Below are positions 7,125 through 16,743 of a stretch of 64,000 nucleotides of DNA, one piece after another. Both the position numbers and the translations under genes were made by a program. The stretch is taken from contig NZ_JBHSHC010000154.1 of NCBI RefSeq assembly GCF_042652925.1, positions 1 to 64,000 on the forward strand. The letters are read 5' to 3'. The notes beneath the pieces were generated by a model. It did not search any database and had not been told where the DNA came from. It saw only the letters and a program-made list of their open reading frames with translations. Source of the DNA: Effusibacillus consociatus. GTDB taxonomy: Bacteria; Bacillota; Bacilli; Tumebacillales; Effusibacillaceae. Each line of letters starts with the position of its first letter. Position 1 is the first letter of the stretch.

Positions 7125-9371
7125 ATGATTTCAATCGGCAATTCGGATGTGATTTTACAAGGTCTGAACCCGCAGCAGCGGGAGGCGGTTCTGCATAAAG
7201 ACGGACCGCTCTTGATTCTGGCAGGTGCCGGCTCGGGGAAAACAAGTACGCTGACGAGACGGATTGCGTATTTGATTCACGAGCATCGGGTGGCTCCCTG
7301 GTCGATTTTGGCGATTACATTTACAAATAAAGCAGCCCGTGAAATGCGGGATCGTGTAGAAAAATTGGTAGGGTCCATTGCGGCGGATATGTGGGTCTCC
7401 ACGTTTCATTCGATGTGTGTGCGGATCTTGCGCCGCGAGATAGAGAAAATCGGGTATGCATCCAGCTTCACCATTCTCGACTCGGCCGACCAGTTGATGG
7501 CCGTTAAGCAATGTTTGGCCGATTTGAATCTGGATTCGAAAAAATTCGAGCCGCGTGCGATTTTGAGCCATATTTCGGGCGCCAAAAATATGCTGTTGGG
7601 TCCGCAGGCGTATGCCAAACAAGCAAAGGATATTTTTCAGCAAGTGGCTGCACAGGTATACGAAAGGTATCAGAAAAGGCTGCGGGCCAACAACTCGCTC
7701 GATTTTGACGATTTGATCATGAAGACGGTGGAGTTGTTTGAGAGCGACCCGTCCACGCTCGAATATTATCAGAATAAATTCCATTATATTCACGTGGATG
7801 AATATCAGGATACCAACCATGCCCAGTACAGGCTCATCAAGCTGCTTGCTTCGAAACGGCGCAACCTCTGTGTGGTGGGAGATTCGGATCAGTCGATCTA
7901 TGGCTGGCGGGGGGCCGACATCTGGAACATTCTGAACTTCGAGAAGGATTATTCGGATGCGGTTGTGATTAAGCTGGAGCAAAATTACCGTTCCACAAAG
8001 AAAATCCTGAATGCGGCAAACGCCGTGATCCAACTGAATACACAGCGCAAAGCGAAAAACCTGTGGTCGGACAAGCCGGAAGGGGAACCGATTGTCCTCT
8101 GCCGGGCGATGAACGAACATGAAGAGGCTTATTTTATCGTGCAGCAGATTCAAAAAGCGCTGGATGAAGGATTTTCTTATAAAGATTGCGCGGTTCTGTA
8201 CCGGACGAATGCCCAATCACGTGTGCTGGAAGATGTAATGGTGAAGTCATCGATCGCTTATACAATTGTCGGGGGAATTCGATTCTATGAACGGAAAGAA
8301 ATTAAAGACGTACTCGCCTATCTTCGTCTCATCGCCAATATGAATGACGATATCTCGTTAAACCGGATCATCAACGTTCCCAAGCGGGGGATCGGGGACG
8401 GTACATTGGACAAGATTCGGGCTTATGCAGATGCAAACGGGATCTCGATGTTTGCTGCCATGATGGAAGTTGAACAAATCGGACTTTCCGCCCGTTTCAC
8501 GAAGGCGATTCAAGATTTTGTGCTCATGATCCGTAATCTGGCAACTCAACAACAATATCTGTCCGTAACCGAATTGACCGATGAGATGTTGACAATCAGC
8601 GGATATCGGGCGGAATTGAAAGCGGAGAAAACAATTGAGGCGGAAACCCGTTTGGAAAACTTGGAGGAGTTTCTGTCTGTCACACAAGAATTCGAGAAAC
8701 GCTATCCGGGAGAAGGGTTGATTACATTCCTGTCTGAAGTGGCGCTCGTGGCGGATGTCGATTCGATGACAGGGGAGTCGGATGCGGTTGCTTTGATGAC
8801 CCTTCACTCGGCAAAAGGGCTGGAATTTCCGATCGTATTTCTTGCGGGATTGGAAGAAGGAATTTTTCCGCACAGCCGTTCACTCGACGATCCGGATGAA
8901 ATGGAAGAGGAACGTCGCCTCTGTTATGTGGGAATCACTAGGGCGGAGGAGAAATTGTACCTGACAACGTGCTTAACCCGAACGTTGTTTGGGCAAACCC
9001 GCAGCAATCCGGAGTCTCGTTTCCTTAAAGAAATTCCGGCCGATCTCGTTGAAGAGACCGGCTCTGCGGTACGTGGCGGAGGACTGGGTCGAGGGTTCGG
9101 AGGCGGGGCGTTCGGTGGTGCTGCAACCGGAAGTACGGGGAATCGTGCGGTTCGTTCCGCAACGATAGGCACTCATATCCCGAAGGGATTTGGCGCAGAC
9201 TTGTCCGTTTCCTGGGAGGTCGGCGATAAGGTCAAACATAAAGCCTGGGGAACAGGAACGATTGTCGAACGTGCCGGCAACGGAGAGGATCTTGAATTAA
9301 CCGTTGAGTTTGCCCCTCCGACCGGAGTGCGGAAACTGCTTGCGAAATTTGCTCCTATTACGAAAGAATAA
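7125..9371 (+). CDS. pcrA: ATP-dependent DNA helicase PcrA (UvrD/Rep superfamily 1)
   Basis: PcrA is a 3'-5' helicase that acts in repair, plasmid replication and removal of RecA or RNA polymerase from DNA. All superfamily 1A motifs are present: Q motif LNPQQREAV, Walker A AGAGSGKT, Walker B DEYQDTN, GDSDQSIYGWRGAD, QNYRS, TLHSAKGLEFP and CYVGITRAEE. The glycine-rich linker near residue 650 leads to a C-terminal Tudor-like RNAP-binding tail (WEVGDKVKHKAWGTGTI). The length of 748 residues is typical. It is normally followed directly by ligA. Here a TnpB element lies between them. Confidence 0.97.
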   Translation: MISIGNSDVILQGLNPQQREAVLHKDGPLLILAGAGSGKTSTLTRRIAYLIHEHRVAPWSILAITFTNKAAREMRDRVEKLVGSIAADMWVSTFHSMCVRILRREIEKIGYASSFTILDSADQLMAVKQCLADLNLDSKKFEPRAILSHISGAKNMLLGPQAYAKQAKDIFQQVAAQVYERYQKRLRANNSLDFDDLIMKTVELFESDPSTLEYYQNKFHYIHVDEYQDTNHAQYRLIKLLASKRRNLCVVGDSDQSIYGWRGADIWNILNFEKDYSDAVVIKLEQNYRSTKKILNAANAVIQLNTQRKAKNLWSDKPEGEPIVLCRAMNEHEEAYFIVQQIQKALDEGFSYKDCAVLYRTNAQSRVLEDVMVKSSIAYTIVGGIRFYERKEIKDVLAYLRLIANMNDDISLNRIINVPKRGIGDGTLDKIRAYADANGISMFAAMMEVEQIGLSARFTKAIQDFVLMIRNLATQQQYLSVTELTDEMLTISGYRAELKAEKTIEAETRLENLEEFLSVTQEFEKRYPGEGLITFLSEVALVADVDSMTGESDAVALMTLHSAKGLEFPIVFLAGLEEGIFPHSRSLDDPDEMEEERRLCYVGITRAEEKLYLTTCLTRTLFGQTRSNPESRFLKEIPADLVEETGSAVRGGGLGRGFGGGAFGGAATGSTGNRAVRSATIGTHIPKGFGADLSVSWEVGDKVKHKAWGTGTIVERAGNGEDLELTVEFAPPTGVRKLLAKFAPITKE

Positions 9372-9556
9372 CTGATCGGGTCCCTGCCGACGATTTCGTC
9401 ACTTTGGCGGGGTGAAGGACTCAATCAGTTGCTGGAACTCATCGTTTCCTCCCGAAGACCTTGTTCAAATCGTTACTGTATTCAGTCGCCATTCTAGTTG
9501 CCGCTTGCAAGGCAAGCGAGCAAACAGAGCCAGGAGTGCTTAAGGAGTTGTAGAAG

Positions 9557-10674
9557 ATGATTCTGGCGAAAAAAGTGAGAATCAAACCGACTCCTGAACA
9601 AGAGAAACAACTATGGCATTCCGCAGGAGCCGCTCGCTGGGTGTATAATTGGACACTTGCCCGACAGGAAGAAAATTGTCGGAACGGCGGAAAGTTCATC
9701 TCCGACGGTCAACTGCGGAAAGAACTGACGAGGCTGAAGCAGACGGAAGACTATGCGTGGCTGAATGAAATATCAGCACAGACTACAAAACAGGCCGTCA
9801 AAGACGCTTGCGGCTCCTACAAGAAGATGTTCAAAGGCCAATCCGGGAAACCGAAGTTCAAAAGCAGGAAACGGTCAAAACCGGCGTTTTACAGCAGATA
9901 TGACCGGTTTAAAGTAGAAGGAAGAGCCGTCTATCTTGAAAAGATCGGGTGGGTACAAACGAGTGAACCATTTCCCGAATCGGACAAATACAGCAATCCG
10001 CGAGTATCGTTTGACGGGAAATATTGGTATGTATCTGTCGGGATCGAGCAGAAAACGGAAAAGCCGGAACTGACCGGAGAAGTCATCGGCATTGATGTAG
10101 GCGTTAAGGAATTGGCCGTATGCAGTAATGGTATGGTATTCAAAAACATCAACAAATCTGCTGCCGTAAGAAATGCGGAGAAACGCTTGCGCAGGTTGCA
10201 GCGCAAAGTTTCCCGAAAATACGAAATGAACAAGGAGGGAAACCGTTTCGTCAAGACTTGCAACATTGTAAAAGTTGAAAGGTCGATTCGTTTGCTTCAC
10301 CGGAGACTAACGAATATCCGCACCAATCACATTCACCAGCAACAAGCGCGATCGCGAAAACCAAGCCGAGCGCCGTTGTGATGGAGGACTTGAATGTGAA
10401 AGGGATGATGAAGAACCGTCACTTGAGCAAGGCCATTGCCGGACAAAAGCTGCATGAATTTGTCCGGCAGATGAAATACAAGTGCGGGAAGATTGAGGCA
10501 CGTTTCATCCTGGCCGACAAATGGTTCCCATCATCTAAACAGTGTTCCTTCTGCGGGCAGATCAAGCAAGATTTGAAGCTGTCTGACCGTACATACGAAT
10601 GTCATTGCGGACTTGCGATGGACCGTGACCTGAACGCGGCCATCAACCTATCGAATTGGCGATCTGACACCTGA
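9557..10674 (+). pseudogene. tnpB: TnpB RNA-guided nuclease, split by a one-base deletion
   Basis: TnpB is the RNA-guided RuvC nuclease of IS605-type elements. The N-terminal part (9557 to about 10340) has the HTH-like start MILAKKVRIKPTPEQE and RuvC-I GIDVGVKELAV. The second part (about 10342-10674) has RuvC-II VVMEDLNVKGM, a zinc ribbon (CSFCG...CHCG) and RuvC-III MDRDLNAAINL. The two are in different frames. Restoring one base near 10338-10342 gives TTSAIAKTKPSAVVMEDL and a full protein of about 372 residues. The catalytic residues D, E and D are all present, so the break is recent or a sequencing error. Confidence 0.88.
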
Positions 10675-10780
10675 ACGTTAACGCCAATATGTAGGATTCG
10701 TTGCATCCGAATTTACGCCTTCGGAGAGTCATATCAAACGTAAGTAGCTTCGGCAAAAGCGGACTCGATGAACAAGGAAG
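10600..10780 (+). ncRNA. Probable omega (reRNA) guide RNA scaffold at the tnpB 3' end
   Basis: In IS605-type elements the guide RNA scaffold overlaps the tnpB 3' end and runs to the right end of the element. Here the segment after the tnpB stop is non-coding, has short GC-rich pairings, and carries CTTCGGC...GACTCGATGAACAAGGAAGC, which resembles scaffold 3' parts. The assignment rests on position and resemblance, not on a covariance model. Confidence 0.4.
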
Positions 10781-10829
10781 CAAACAAGGATTTATAAACT
10801 TTTATAAGTTCTTGGCAACGGTGCAGTGA

Positions 10830-12842
10830 ATGTCTCGCGAACAAGCGACAGCAAGAATCGAAGAACTGCGGTCGATTATTAAAAAGCATGATTACAGCTA
10901 CTATGTGTTGGATCAACCAACTATTAGCGATTATGAATACGATCAACTGATGCAGGAATTGATCGCACTCGAAGCGGAATATCCGGATCTGATCACACCT
11001 GACTCGCCTACACAGAGAATAGGCGGCACAGTGTTGGAAGGGTTCGAAAAAGTGGCCCATCGAAATCCAATGCTGTCTCTTGCCAATGCGTTTGGACCGG
11101 AAGACTTGCGTGACTTTGACCGCCGCGTAAAGTCTCTTGTGGCAGGCGAAGCGTTCGAGTATGTGGTGGAGCTGAAGATTGACGGGTTGGCGGTTTCGCT
11201 GATCTATGAAAATGGAGTTTTCGTTCGAGGTGCTACCCGAGGCGATGGAGAAGTCGGCGAGGATATCACCGCGAATCTAAAGACCATTAAGGCGCTGCCG
11301 TTAATTCTGTCCAAACCGCTCACGATGGAGGTTCGCGGTGAAGCGTACTTGCCGAAACGGGAGTTTGAACGGATCAACCAGGAAAGAGAACAAGCGGGCG
11401 AACCGCTTTTTGCAAATCCGAGAAATGCGGCGGCAGGCTCTTTGCGGCAGTTGGATCCCCGCATTGTGGGGAAGCGCAACCTGTCGATCTTTACTTACGC
11501 GATCGGATCGATCGAAGGTGAGACAATACCTACGCACTCACAGGGATTGGACCTTCTCCATGAACTCGGATTTAAAGTGAATCCGGAACGGCGAGTGCTG
11601 CCTGACATTGAAGCGGTAATTGAATTTGTGCAGTCGTGGACCGGTGAACAGCGTGCAGCGTTGCCCTACGAGATTGACGGCATCGTGATCAAAGTGAACC
11701 AAACGCATTTGTACCCGCGTTTGGGAACAACTGCAAAAAGCCCTCGTTGGGCGATTGCGTACAAGTTTGCAGCGGAACAAGCGGAGACCATTTTGCGTGA
11801 CATTATTGTCAATGTAGGTCGTACGGGTGCAGTCACACCGACTGCCATTCTGGATCCGGTGCGTTTGGCGGGTACAACTGTCTCACGTGCGACTCTGCAC
11901 AATGAAGATCGAATCCGGGAACTGGATGTCATGCTTGGAGACACGGTTGTCGTTCAGAAAGCCGGGGATATCATACCAGAGATTGTCCGCGTGGTAACGG
12001 AGAAGAGAACGGGTGCCGAAAGACCCTTCTTCATGCCTGCGCATTGTCCGGAATGTAATGCCGAATTGGTACGGTTAGAAGGGGAAGTTGCGCTTCGATG
12101 CATCAATCCGCAATGTCCCGCACACAACCGGGAAGGAATTATTCACTTCGTGTCCCGTGATGCGATGAATATCGATGGGCTTGGGGAGCAAATCGTTACG
12201 CAGTTGTTTGAAAACGGATTGGTTCGTGATCCGGCTGACCTGTACTATCTCACCATGGACAACCTGCTGCCCCTTGAGCGGATGGGGAAAAAATCTGCCC
12301 AGAACCTGCTCGATTCGATCGAGAAGTCGAAGAGCAATTCGGTTGAGCGGTTAATCTTTGGTTTGGGAATCCGTTTTGTCGGGGAAAAAGCGGCCAAACT
12401 CCTGGCCGATCATTTCGATACACTTGATGGTCTGATGCAGGCGAGTGTCGAGGAACTGGTAACGGTTCCCGAGATCGGCCCGAAGATGGCGGAGTCGGTC
12501 AAGGAATACTTTGAACAGGAAACCGCGCAGCGGGTGATTGAAAAGCTTCGGCAAGCCGGTGTGAACTTCCGTTATCAAAGACCGGCAGTCATCGCAACTG
12601 AAGATTCCCCATTCCTTGGCAAGACATTTGTTCTGACCGGAACCCTCGCTTCCATGGACCGCAAAGAAGCTGGACGTTTGATTGAGCAGCGGGGCGGTAA
12701 AGTTACCGGTTCGGTATCAAAAAATACCGATTATCTTGTTGCAGGCGAGAAAGCGGGCTCCAAACTCGATAAGGCGAGGGAACTTGGTGTCGAAGTTTTG
12801 GACGAAGCAACGTTGCTTCAGTGGCTGGAATCACAACAATAA
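10830..12842 (+). CDS. ligA: NAD+-dependent DNA ligase LigA
   Basis: LigA seals nicks using NAD+ during replication and repair. The adenylated lysine is K116 in ELKIDGLAV. An adenylation domain and an OB fold come first, then a four-cysteine zinc finger (CPECNAEL...CINPQCPAH). Helix-hairpin-helix repeats follow, and a C-terminal BRCT domain (FLGKTFVLTGTLASM) ends the protein. The length of 670 residues is normal. The ribosome site ahead of ATG 10830 (GGTGCAGTGA) is weak compared with neighbours. The upstream TnpB element may have replaced the native leader. Confidence 0.97.
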   Translation: MSREQATARIEELRSIIKKHDYSYYVLDQPTISDYEYDQLMQELIALEAEYPDLITPDSPTQRIGGTVLEGFEKVAHRNPMLSLANAFGPEDLRDFDRRVKSLVAGEAFEYVVELKIDGLAVSLIYENGVFVRGATRGDGEVGEDITANLKTIKALPLILSKPLTMEVRGEAYLPKREFERINQEREQAGEPLFANPRNAAAGSLRQLDPRIVGKRNLSIFTYAIGSIEGETIPTHSQGLDLLHELGFKVNPERRVLPDIEAVIEFVQSWTGEQRAALPYEIDGIVIKVNQTHLYPRLGTTAKSPRWAIAYKFAAEQAETILRDIIVNVGRTGAVTPTAILDPVRLAGTTVSRATLHNEDRIRELDVMLGDTVVVQKAGDIIPEIVRVVTEKRTGAERPFFMPAHCPECNAELVRLEGEVALRCINPQCPAHNREGIIHFVSRDAMNIDGLGEQIVTQLFENGLVRDPADLYYLTMDNLLPLERMGKKSAQNLLDSIEKSKSNSVERLIFGLGIRFVGEKAAKLLADHFDTLDGLMQASVEELVTVPEIGPKMAESVKEYFEQETAQRVIEKLRQAGVNFRYQRPAVIATEDSPFLGKTFVLTGTLASMDRKEAGRLIEQRGGKVTGSVSKNTDYLVAGEKAGSKLDKARELGVEVLDEATLLQWLESQQ

Positions 12843-12882
12843 AAAACTGGGTGCGGTGCATTGGTGGCAGGGGGGAGCGGGA

Positions 12883-13446
12883 TTGAAGATCAAACCGGTT
12901 GTGCTGATTGGGGGAAGAGCCGAATTGGTTCCGATGGAACACTCGCATGTGGAAGGCTTGTTTGAAGCGGCGGGATCCGAGGAGATCTGGGACTATATGC
13001 CGATGCGGGTTGAACGTTTGGACGACATGAAAAAGTTGGTTGAAACAGCTCTGCTTGCAAGGGCGAAAGGCAGTGAATTTCCTTTCGTCATTATAGACCA
13101 GGAAAATGATGAGATTGTAGGCAGTACCCGGTTTCTGGATATCTCCATTCCGAATCGAAATCTCGAAATCGGATGGACCTGGCTCAACCCGAAGGTGTGG
13201 CGAACCCGAATCAATACGGAGTGTAAGTTTCTCCTGTTAAAGCATTGTTTTGAGAATTTGCAAACCGTTCGGGTGCAGATTAAAACTGATGCGCGAAACA
13301 TTCGTTCACAACGTGCCATCGAAAGATTAGGTGCGGTTAAAGAAGGTGTTTTGAGACGTCATCGAATTCTGCATGACGGATTTATCCGTGATACAGTGTA
13401 TACAGTATTCTTGATGAAGAATGGCCGGCGGTTCAAGCAAGGCTGA
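12883..13446 (+). CDS. GNAT-family N-acetyltransferase (RimJ/RimL-like)
   Basis: The 187-residue protein has the fold signature of RimJ/RimL-type acetyltransferases: AELVPMEHSHVEGLFEAA at the start, IVGSTRFLDI in the central strand, EIGWTWLNPKVWRTRINTE for acetyl-CoA binding, and NIRSQRAIERLGAVKEGVLR near the end. The substrate is unknown. TTG 12883 is preferred because a GGGGGGAG site lies 5 bases upstream. The open frame extends back into ligA without a ribosome site. It follows ligA by 40 bases and may be co-transcribed. Confidence 0.85.
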   Translation: MKIKPVVLIGGRAELVPMEHSHVEGLFEAAGSEEIWDYMPMRVERLDDMKKLVETALLARAKGSEFPFVIIDQENDEIVGSTRFLDISIPNRNLEIGWTWLNPKVWRTRINTECKFLLLKHCFENLQTVRVQIKTDARNIRSQRAIERLGAVKEGVLRRHRILHDGFIRDTVYTVFLMKNGRRFKQG

Positions 13447-13469
13447 GTACTTATTTGGCGTAAGAAAAA

Positions 13470-13490
13470 ACCACCGGTGCCTCGGTGGTC
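13470..13490 (-). terminator. Terminator of the decayed HAD/methyltransferase operon (minus strand)
   Basis: On the minus strand ACCACCG and CGGTGGT pair around a short loop and are followed by TTTTTTC. It overlaps the last codon of the HAD remnant. Confidence 0.7.
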
Positions 13491-14125
13491 AATCGAGCAG
13501 AGAAAAAAAGAGCCGGTCATTGGTGAAATTGGCTAAAAGCAAATCCGGCTCTTTTGCAAGAAGTTCCTCGTAAGTATTTCCGCCGGTTGCAACCGCAATC
13601 ACTCTGGCCCCAATTTTTCTTGCGGCTTCGATATCCTTGAGCGTGTCACCGATAACAATTACCTGATCGGGAGTAAAATTGATTTTGTAATGGTTGCGGG
13701 CGCGCTCAATTCCTTCTTGGAGAACTTGATAACGTTCAACAATAGTTGTGCAAAAACCGCCGACAGGAAAATATCGATTCAGGCCAAATGGCCCCAACTT
13801 GATACGACCGCCATTTTCCAAATTTATCGATCTGCTCCAAGATCGCCGTGACTCCAGGCAGCAATTCAAAATTTCCCCTGTTCGCTTCCCGCTTTAAGAA
13901 GCTAAAATAAGCATCCGTAAATTCCGGCAATCGATCAAAGTCTACATGATGTTTTTGAAAAACAGAGTGGATAAAAGGCAGGTCCAGCCCTCCTGCCATT
14001 CGGATATCGTCAAAAGCGTCAGATATTCCGAATAGGGACAGGAAAGCTTCGTTCATTGCCCGCTTGCCTGCACCTTTTCCACGAATTAATGTTCCATCGA
14101 TATCCCAAAGAAATAATGTCGGTAT
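13489..14125 (-). pseudogene. HAD-family phosphatase, decayed (internal deletion and no normal start codon)
   Basis: Two frames together give a haloacid-dehalogenase-type hydrolase: FLWDIDGTLIRGKGAGKRA (nucleophile Asp), LLPGVTAILEQIDKF, then in another frame NLENGGRIKLGPFGLNRYF, VVIGDTLKDIEAARKIGA-like (VIVIGDTLKDIEAA) and EPDLLLANF. About ten residues that normally hold the VTGN motif are missing at the junction near 13820. The repeated AAATTTGGAAAA-like sequence there suggests a slippage deletion that also shifted the frame. A strong AAGGAGG site (14140-14134) is followed, at the right distance, by ATA (14125) where ATG would be expected. Confidence 0.8.
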
Positions 14126-14138
14126 ACGAATAACCTCC

Positions 14139-14365
14139 TTATTTGACTCGTGCTACTGCGAATCCGTCGTATATCGAGGGCAATAATGATTCCAGCCGGG
14201 GATCTTCCGCCATCTTCCGGTTAAATTGACGGATGGATTCGGTATCGGCGTCTCGGTTTTCAGGGGCGAGGACACGATCCTTCCACAAAACGTTATCCGC
14301 GGTAATAATTGCTCCGGGCTTTGCGAGGCTGTAAACAACGATTGAATATATTCATTCCGTGTAAT
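14139..14365 (-). pseudogene. O-methyltransferase remnant (YrrM-like) with large internal deletion
   Basis: The minus strand encodes the C-terminus of a SAM-dependent O-methyltransferase: YSLAKPGAIITADNVLW, then VLAPENRDADTESIRQFNRK and a DGFAVARVK end with stop at 14139-14141. Upstream, in another frame, ITRNEYIQSLF resembles the N-terminus of the same family. The SAM-binding core (about 120 residues) is missing. The AGGAGGG site at 14379-14373 is followed after 7 bases by ATT, not ATG. The stop codon abuts the ribosome site of the HAD remnant, so the two were one operon. Confidence 0.7.
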
Positions 14366-14400
14366 TGGCTTTCCCTCCTGTAATCGGTCCTTCTATAAGC

Positions 14401-15132
14401 TTATGAACGCATCAACGAGATTCTCCAGGGTGACAAAAATTGTTGAACGGAATCCGGTTGCGCTGAATGAAGCAATTGATATGGATTTCCTTCCGCTGCT
14501 ATCTTACCGTCGACCAAAATAACAGTCCGTTGTGTGAGCCGGAGAATGTCGCGAAAGTCGTGGCTGATAAGTACGGCTGTTACGGAAGTCGTTTTTAGGA
14601 TCAGGGACAAATCTTCAAGCAAAGATTCCTTTGTTGAAACATCCAGAGCCGAAAATGGTTCATCCATAAACAATACTGACGGTTCAAGAACGAAAGCGCG
14701 GGCGAGGCTCACCCGCTGTGCTTCCCCTCCTGACAAGGAATGGGCATGCTGTTTGGCGAGATGCGAAATCCCAAAGCGGGTCAGCCAATTCTCGACCCGA
14801 AGCTGGGTCTCCGGTTTGGGGACTCCACGAATTTTTAATCCGGCGGCTACATTTTCAAAAACGGTAGTATTTAATAAGAGGGGCTCTTGAAACACAACCG
14901 CAATTTTTCTTCGGATGGAAAGAGGAACTTTTCCTGTGATCGACTGTCCGTGAAAGGTAAGTATTCCTTGTGTAGGTGATTCTAAAAAAGCGAGTATTTT
15001 TAACAGGCTGCTTTTGCCGGAACCGTTGGGACCAACCAGACCTACGATTTCCCCGTTTTTCAATCGAAAAGTAACTCCCTGCAAGATGGGCTTGCCCCCG
15101 GGTTTCCAAAGAATGTTTTGGGCGTTCAACAT
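14401..15132 (-). CDS. tupC: Tungstate ABC transporter, ATP-binding protein TupC
   Basis: This ABC ATPase powers anion import. Walker A is GPNGSGKS, the Q loop is VVFQEPLL, the signature is LSGGEAQRVSLARAF, Walker B is VLFMDEPFSALD, and the switch histidine is in LISHDF. The length of 243 residues is normal for a single-domain ATPase. It is the last gene of a three-gene operon (tupA-tupB-tupC on the minus strand), four bases after tupB. The specificity assignment comes from the TupA partner. Confidence 0.9.
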   Translation of the reverse strand: MLNAQNILWKPGGKPILQGVTFRLKNGEIVGLVGPNGSGKSSLLKILAFLESPTQGILTFHGQSITGKVPLSIRRKIAVVFQEPLLLNTTVFENVAAGLKIRGVPKPETQLRVENWLTRFGISHLAKQHAHSLSGGEAQRVSLARAFVLEPSVLFMDEPFSALDVSTKESLLEDLSLILKTTSVTAVLISHDFRDILRLTQRTVILVDGKIAAEGNPYQLLHSAQPDSVQQFLSPWRISLMRS

Positions 15133-15135
15133 GGG

Positions 15136-15834
15136 CTAGACCCCCAGTCGTTTTTGTTGAAGAAAGGTTAACCACACTGTGACGAGATACGAGAGGAGAG
15201 CGAGAATCACGCTTAATGCAATCGCCACATCAAAATTTCCTTTCGAGACTTCCATGATGGTTGCTGTAGTGAGCACGCGGGTATGCCCTTTCACATTGCC
15301 GCCGACCATCATCGAGGCACCCACTTCAGACACAACAGCTCCGAAGCCAGCAATGACTGCTGCCAGCAGAGAGTAACGACACTCTTTCAACAAAAACCAT
15401 ACATACTGAACACGGGTAGTTCCCAACGCCTGAATTTGAAGCCGAAGTTTCGGATCCGTTTGTTGAATGGCTGCGCTGGTTAATCCGATCACAATTGGGG
15501 ATGCAATCACTGCTTGGGCAATAATAATCGCAGTTGGAGTATACAGCAAGTTGAGTTCACCAAGCGGTCCCGAGCGCCAAAGAAAAATGGTTACCCAGAG
15601 TCCTGCTACCACAGGTGGCAACCCCATCCCGGTGTTCACCAAACTCAGAACAAACCGTTTGCCGGGGAATTTGGTTACTGCCAAAAGGGTTCCGAGAGGA
15701 ACTCCGATCAGCAGACTGATAAAGGTCGCGGTACCTGATACTTCAAGTGTCAACAGCGTAATTTTCAAGACTTCCGGATCACCGGTTAGGATCATATGGA
15801 AGGCTTTCACGAGACCTTCCCAAATCAACTCCAT
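15136..15834 (-). CDS. tupB: Tungstate ABC transporter, permease TupB
   Basis: The 232-residue polytopic permease has five to six membrane segments. The cytoplasmic coupling loop EVGASMMVGGNVKGHTRVLTT corresponds to the EAA loop of molybdate/tungstate permeases. MGLPPVVAGLWVTIFLWRSGPLG is typical of the TupB/WtpB group. It lies 12 bases after tupA and 3 before tupC, so all three genes are one transcript. Confidence 0.9.
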   Translation of the reverse strand: MELIWEGLVKAFHMILTGDPEVLKITLLTLEVSGTATFISLLIGVPLGTLLAVTKFPGKRFVLSLVNTGMGLPPVVAGLWVTIFLWRSGPLGELNLLYTPTAIIIAQAVIASPIVIGLTSAAIQQTDPKLRLQIQALGTTRVQYVWFLLKECRYSLLAAVIAGFGAVVSEVGASMMVGGNVKGHTRVLTTATIMEVSKGNFDVAIALSVILALLSYLVTVWLTFLQQKRLGV

Positions 15835-15846
15835 GCAGTCACACCC

Positions 15847-16743
15847 TTAGTTGCCGATCTCCTGTTCCTGCTTTCCCGCATCCGGGAAAAAGAGGGGTTG
15901 GCCAAACTTGTCTTTTCCAAATTCCCCGATCTTGTCTTGCGTCTCTTTCTGGATCAGGAAGTGGACAAAAGCTTTCGCTCCGTCTTGATTAACCTTCGGG
16001 AATTTATCCGGATTCACCTGCATCACGTGGTAAATGTTCAATAAAGTTTTTTCGCCTTCGACCAAAATATCGAGCTTTAAATTTTTCTTTACAGACAGAT
16101 AGGTCGCCCGGTCAGTTAATGTATAACCGCTTTTTTCAGAAGCGAGATTGAGAGTTTGCCCCATACCGGAACCGCTTTCTTGATACCAAACGCCGTGCGG
16201 TTCGACGTTCGCTTTTTTCCATAGCGATTTCTCCATCTTGTGGGTGCCCGATTCATCTCCGCGTGAAACGAAGATCGACCTGCTTGCCGCAATTGCCTGC
16301 AATGCTTCTGCTGCAGTTTTTTTGCCTTTGATTTTGGCCGGGTCAGCGGCAGGTCCTACCATAACGAAATCATTGTGCATGACGAGCTGATAGTTGATCA
16401 CTGATTTTTCATTCACCAGTTTCTTCTCTGAGGATGGGGCATGGGTCAACAACACGTCCGCTTCCCCTTTTTCCCCCATTGCAAGAGCTTGCCCGGTGCC
16501 GACTGCGATCGGTTTGACCTTATAGCCGGTTTTCTTTTCGAATTCCGGGATTAGTACGTCCAGCAGCCCGCTGTCTTGCGTACTGGTGGTAGTGGCGAGA
16601 ATCACATTCGGATTTTCTGGAGGAGATGGCTGTGTGCCAGGGGTTGAAGAAGGTGTTGTTGAGGAGGTACTGCAGCCGACAAGCATCGAAAGTGCTACGG
16701 AAGCAGCCAATAATTGGCGCATGGGAGACAGTTTATTTTTCAT
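15847..16743 (-). CDS. tupA: Tungstate-binding lipoprotein TupA
   Basis: This is an extracellular substrate-binding protein with a lipobox (MLVGC, Cys about 24) after a signal peptide and a Ser/Thr/Pro-rich linker. The TupA signatures are ATTTSTQDSGLLDVLIPEFEK, AVGTGQALAMGEKGEADVLL, SRGDESGTH and YTLTDRATYL. TupA proteins bind tungstate tightly and discriminate against molybdate. This suggests the cell makes tungsten enzymes such as formate dehydrogenase or aldehyde oxidoreductase. The 298-residue length is normal. The start is ATG 16743, preceded by a GGAGAA-type site. Confidence 0.92.
   Translation of the reverse strand: MKNKLSPMRQLLAASVALSMLVGCSTSSTTPSSTPGTQPSPPENPNVILATTTSTQDSGLLDVLIPEFEKKTGYKVKPIAVGTGQALAMGEKGEADVLLTHAPSSEKKLVNEKSVINYQLVMHNDFVMVGPAADPAKIKGKKTAAEALQAIAASRSIFVSRGDESGTHKMEKSLWKKANVEPHGVWYQESGSGMGQTLNLASEKSGYTLTDRATYLSVKKNLKLDILVEGEKTLLNIYHVMQVNPDKFPKVNQDGAKAFVHFLIQKETQDKIGEFGKDKFGQPLFFPDAGKQEQEIGN

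Larger units (their letters stand above)
9430..10815 (+). mobile_element. TnpB-only IS200/IS605 (IS1341-like) element between pcrA and ligA
   Basis: The element comprises a frameshifted tnpB, a leader of about 125 bp, and a 3' tail of about 140 bp containing GAACAAGGAAGC and an AT-rich hairpin-like right end (TTTATAAACTTTTATAAGT). No TnpA transposase is present. Both boundaries are estimated, because IS605-type elements make no target duplication. It interrupts the usual pcrA-ligA arrangement. Confidence 0.6.

Noticed and set aside
7155..8216. 353-codon minus-strand frame opposite pcrA
   Set aside because: It is a shadow of a highly conserved helicase gene, with no ribosome site.
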